A stretch of 6,524 nucleotides of DNA from positions 1 through 6,524 of the forward strand of contig JAAYNU010000064.1 in the NCBI GenBank assembly GCA_012520695.1, given 5' to 3'. The translations under genes and the position numbers were made by a program. Positions 6,302 to 6,524 of this stretch are shown one piece after another (the stretch's first letter is position 1; each line of letters begins with the position of its first letter). The notes below the pieces were generated by a model that saw only the letters and a program-made list of their open reading frames with translations, ran no database searches and was not told the DNA's origin. This stretch comes from Erysipelothrix sp. (GTDB lineage Bacteria > Bacillota_I > Bacilli_A > Erysipelotrichales > Erysipelotrichaceae).

Positions 6302-6339
6302 GTAGCATAAAGTCGCAATAAGGTAGCACCAAAGCAGCA
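6302..6339. repeat. Four degenerate GTAGCA units at 10-11-base spacing
   Basis: GTAGCA (6302), GTCGCA (6312), GTAGCA (6323) and GCAGCA (6334) share a G(T/C)(A/C)GCA core and start 10, 11 and 11 bases apart, one DNA turn each. The intervening bases are A-rich. This could be a protein-binding array or a decayed tandem repeat, but short motifs in AT-rich DNA can align by chance. Confidence 0.35.
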
Positions 6340-6447
6340 AAATTAACCACCACAATTATCACAAAAAAATAAATTATGACTATAAGAGGCAATTGAATGA
6401 TTTTGGGAGTATATTTATTGAATACTATTATTTTAAGAAATCGGATT

Positions 6448-6499
6448 TAGTTTTAGGTATTGTTTGCATTTTTGCACCAAAAAGTATATAGTTTTAGGT
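6448..6499. promoter_or_regulatory. Three 11-bp half-sites forming an operator-like dyad before the last gene
   Basis: TAGTTTTAGGT occurs exactly at 6448-6458 and 6489-6499. The reverse strand of 6476-6486 reads TACTTTTTGGT, which matches at 9 of 11 positions. The last two copies make an inverted repeat, extended to TGCACC (6473-6478) and GGTGCA (6497-6502). It surrounds TATATA (6485-6490), a weak -10 with TTTGCA (6463-6468) as a weak -35 at 16 bases. The right arm abuts the ribosome binding site at 6502-6510. This suggests an operator, or an mRNA hairpin, controlling the gene at 6514. The regulator is unknown. Confidence 0.4.
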
Positions 6500-6513
6500 G
6501 CAGAGGTGATAAT

Positions 6514-6524
6514 ATGAATAAAGA
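6514..6524 (+). CDS. Start of a gene cut off by the window edge
   Basis: ATG AAT AAA (Met-Asn-Lys) begins just after AGAGGTGAT (6502-6510), a close match to the anti-Shine-Dalgarno complement. Only three full codons and two bases are visible, so the product cannot be judged. The half-site cluster upstream suggests regulated, possibly self-regulated, expression. Confidence 0.5.

Larger units (their letters stand above)
6281..6513. other. AT-rich intergenic stretch with no convincing complete gene
   Basis: After the rpsI terminator there are about 230 bases with no persuasive full gene on either strand. Positions 6338-6377 contain no G at all on the + strand. The stretch holds a four-unit spaced repeat (6302-6339), a 17-codon ORF with a good Shine-Dalgarno (6397-6450), and three copies of an 11-bp element (6448-6499), all before the truncated gene at 6514. 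It could be an upstream regulatory region for that gene. Confidence 0.6.

Noticed and set aside
6285..6392. Reverse-strand open frame of 35 codons (TTG start) reading as a hydrophobic, toxin-like peptide
   Set aside because: There is no ATG and no Shine-Dalgarno, and a T-rich strand reads as hydrophobic residues by composition alone.
6393..6491. TTG-initiated + strand frame of 32 codons
   Set aside because: The spacer to the only Shine-Dalgarno is 3 bases, too short, and the peptide resembles nothing I know.
1..6524. CRISPR arrays, insertion sequences, tRNA or rRNA genes, phage or defence genes
   Set aside because: I saw no regularly spaced repeats of suitable length, transposase, tRNA cloverleaf or conserved rRNA sequence; apart from spacers the window is housekeeping operons.

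Overview
The window looks like a piece of a low-G+C Gram-positive chromosome. The evidence is AT-rich DNA, purine-rich Shine-Dalgarno sites, consensus sigma-A promoters, hairpin-plus-T terminators, and the gene order ecfA1-ecfA2-ecfT-truA-(small gene)-rplM-rpsI typical of Bacilli and relatives. The protein sequences and the separation of the ecf genes from rpoA-rplQ make me favour an Erysipelothrix-like member of the Erysipelotrichia. That placement is inference from memory, not from a search. All supported genes lie on the + strand.

Layout. (1) 1-356: a monocistronic unit encoding a 60-residue single-pass membrane protein. A near-perfect Fur-type palindrome lies upstream, and a strong Rho-independent terminator follows. 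(2) 374-5190: a tightly packed, probably single operon from an extended -10 promoter: pepT (tripeptidase T), ecfA1, ecfA2 and ecfT (the shared energy-coupling module of ECF vitamin/metal transporters), truA (tRNA pseudouridine synthase) and a 110-residue protein of unknown function. Neighbouring genes are 2 nt apart or overlap by 25, 8, 4 and 14 nt, which suggests translational coupling throughout. (3) 5191-5376: an intergenic region with a consensus promoter and a compact structured leader of the L13-leader type. (4) 5377-6279: rplM-rpsI (ribosomal proteins L13 and S9), closed by a strong terminator. (5) 6281-6524: an AT-rich stretch with no convincing complete gene. It holds a four-unit helically spaced repeat, three copies of an 11-bp element, and the first codons of a gene cut off by the window edge.

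Functionally the core is housekeeping: peptide breakdown, micronutrient import, tRNA modification and ribosome assembly. The ECF module has no S component here, so it is the group II arrangement in which EcfA1/A2/T serve several substrate-binding proteins encoded elsewhere. I see no clear new multi-gene system. The less ordinary parts are the Fur-like site beside the small membrane protein, the unidentified protein after truA, the overlapping leader hairpins before rplM, and the repeated half-sites before the last, truncated gene.
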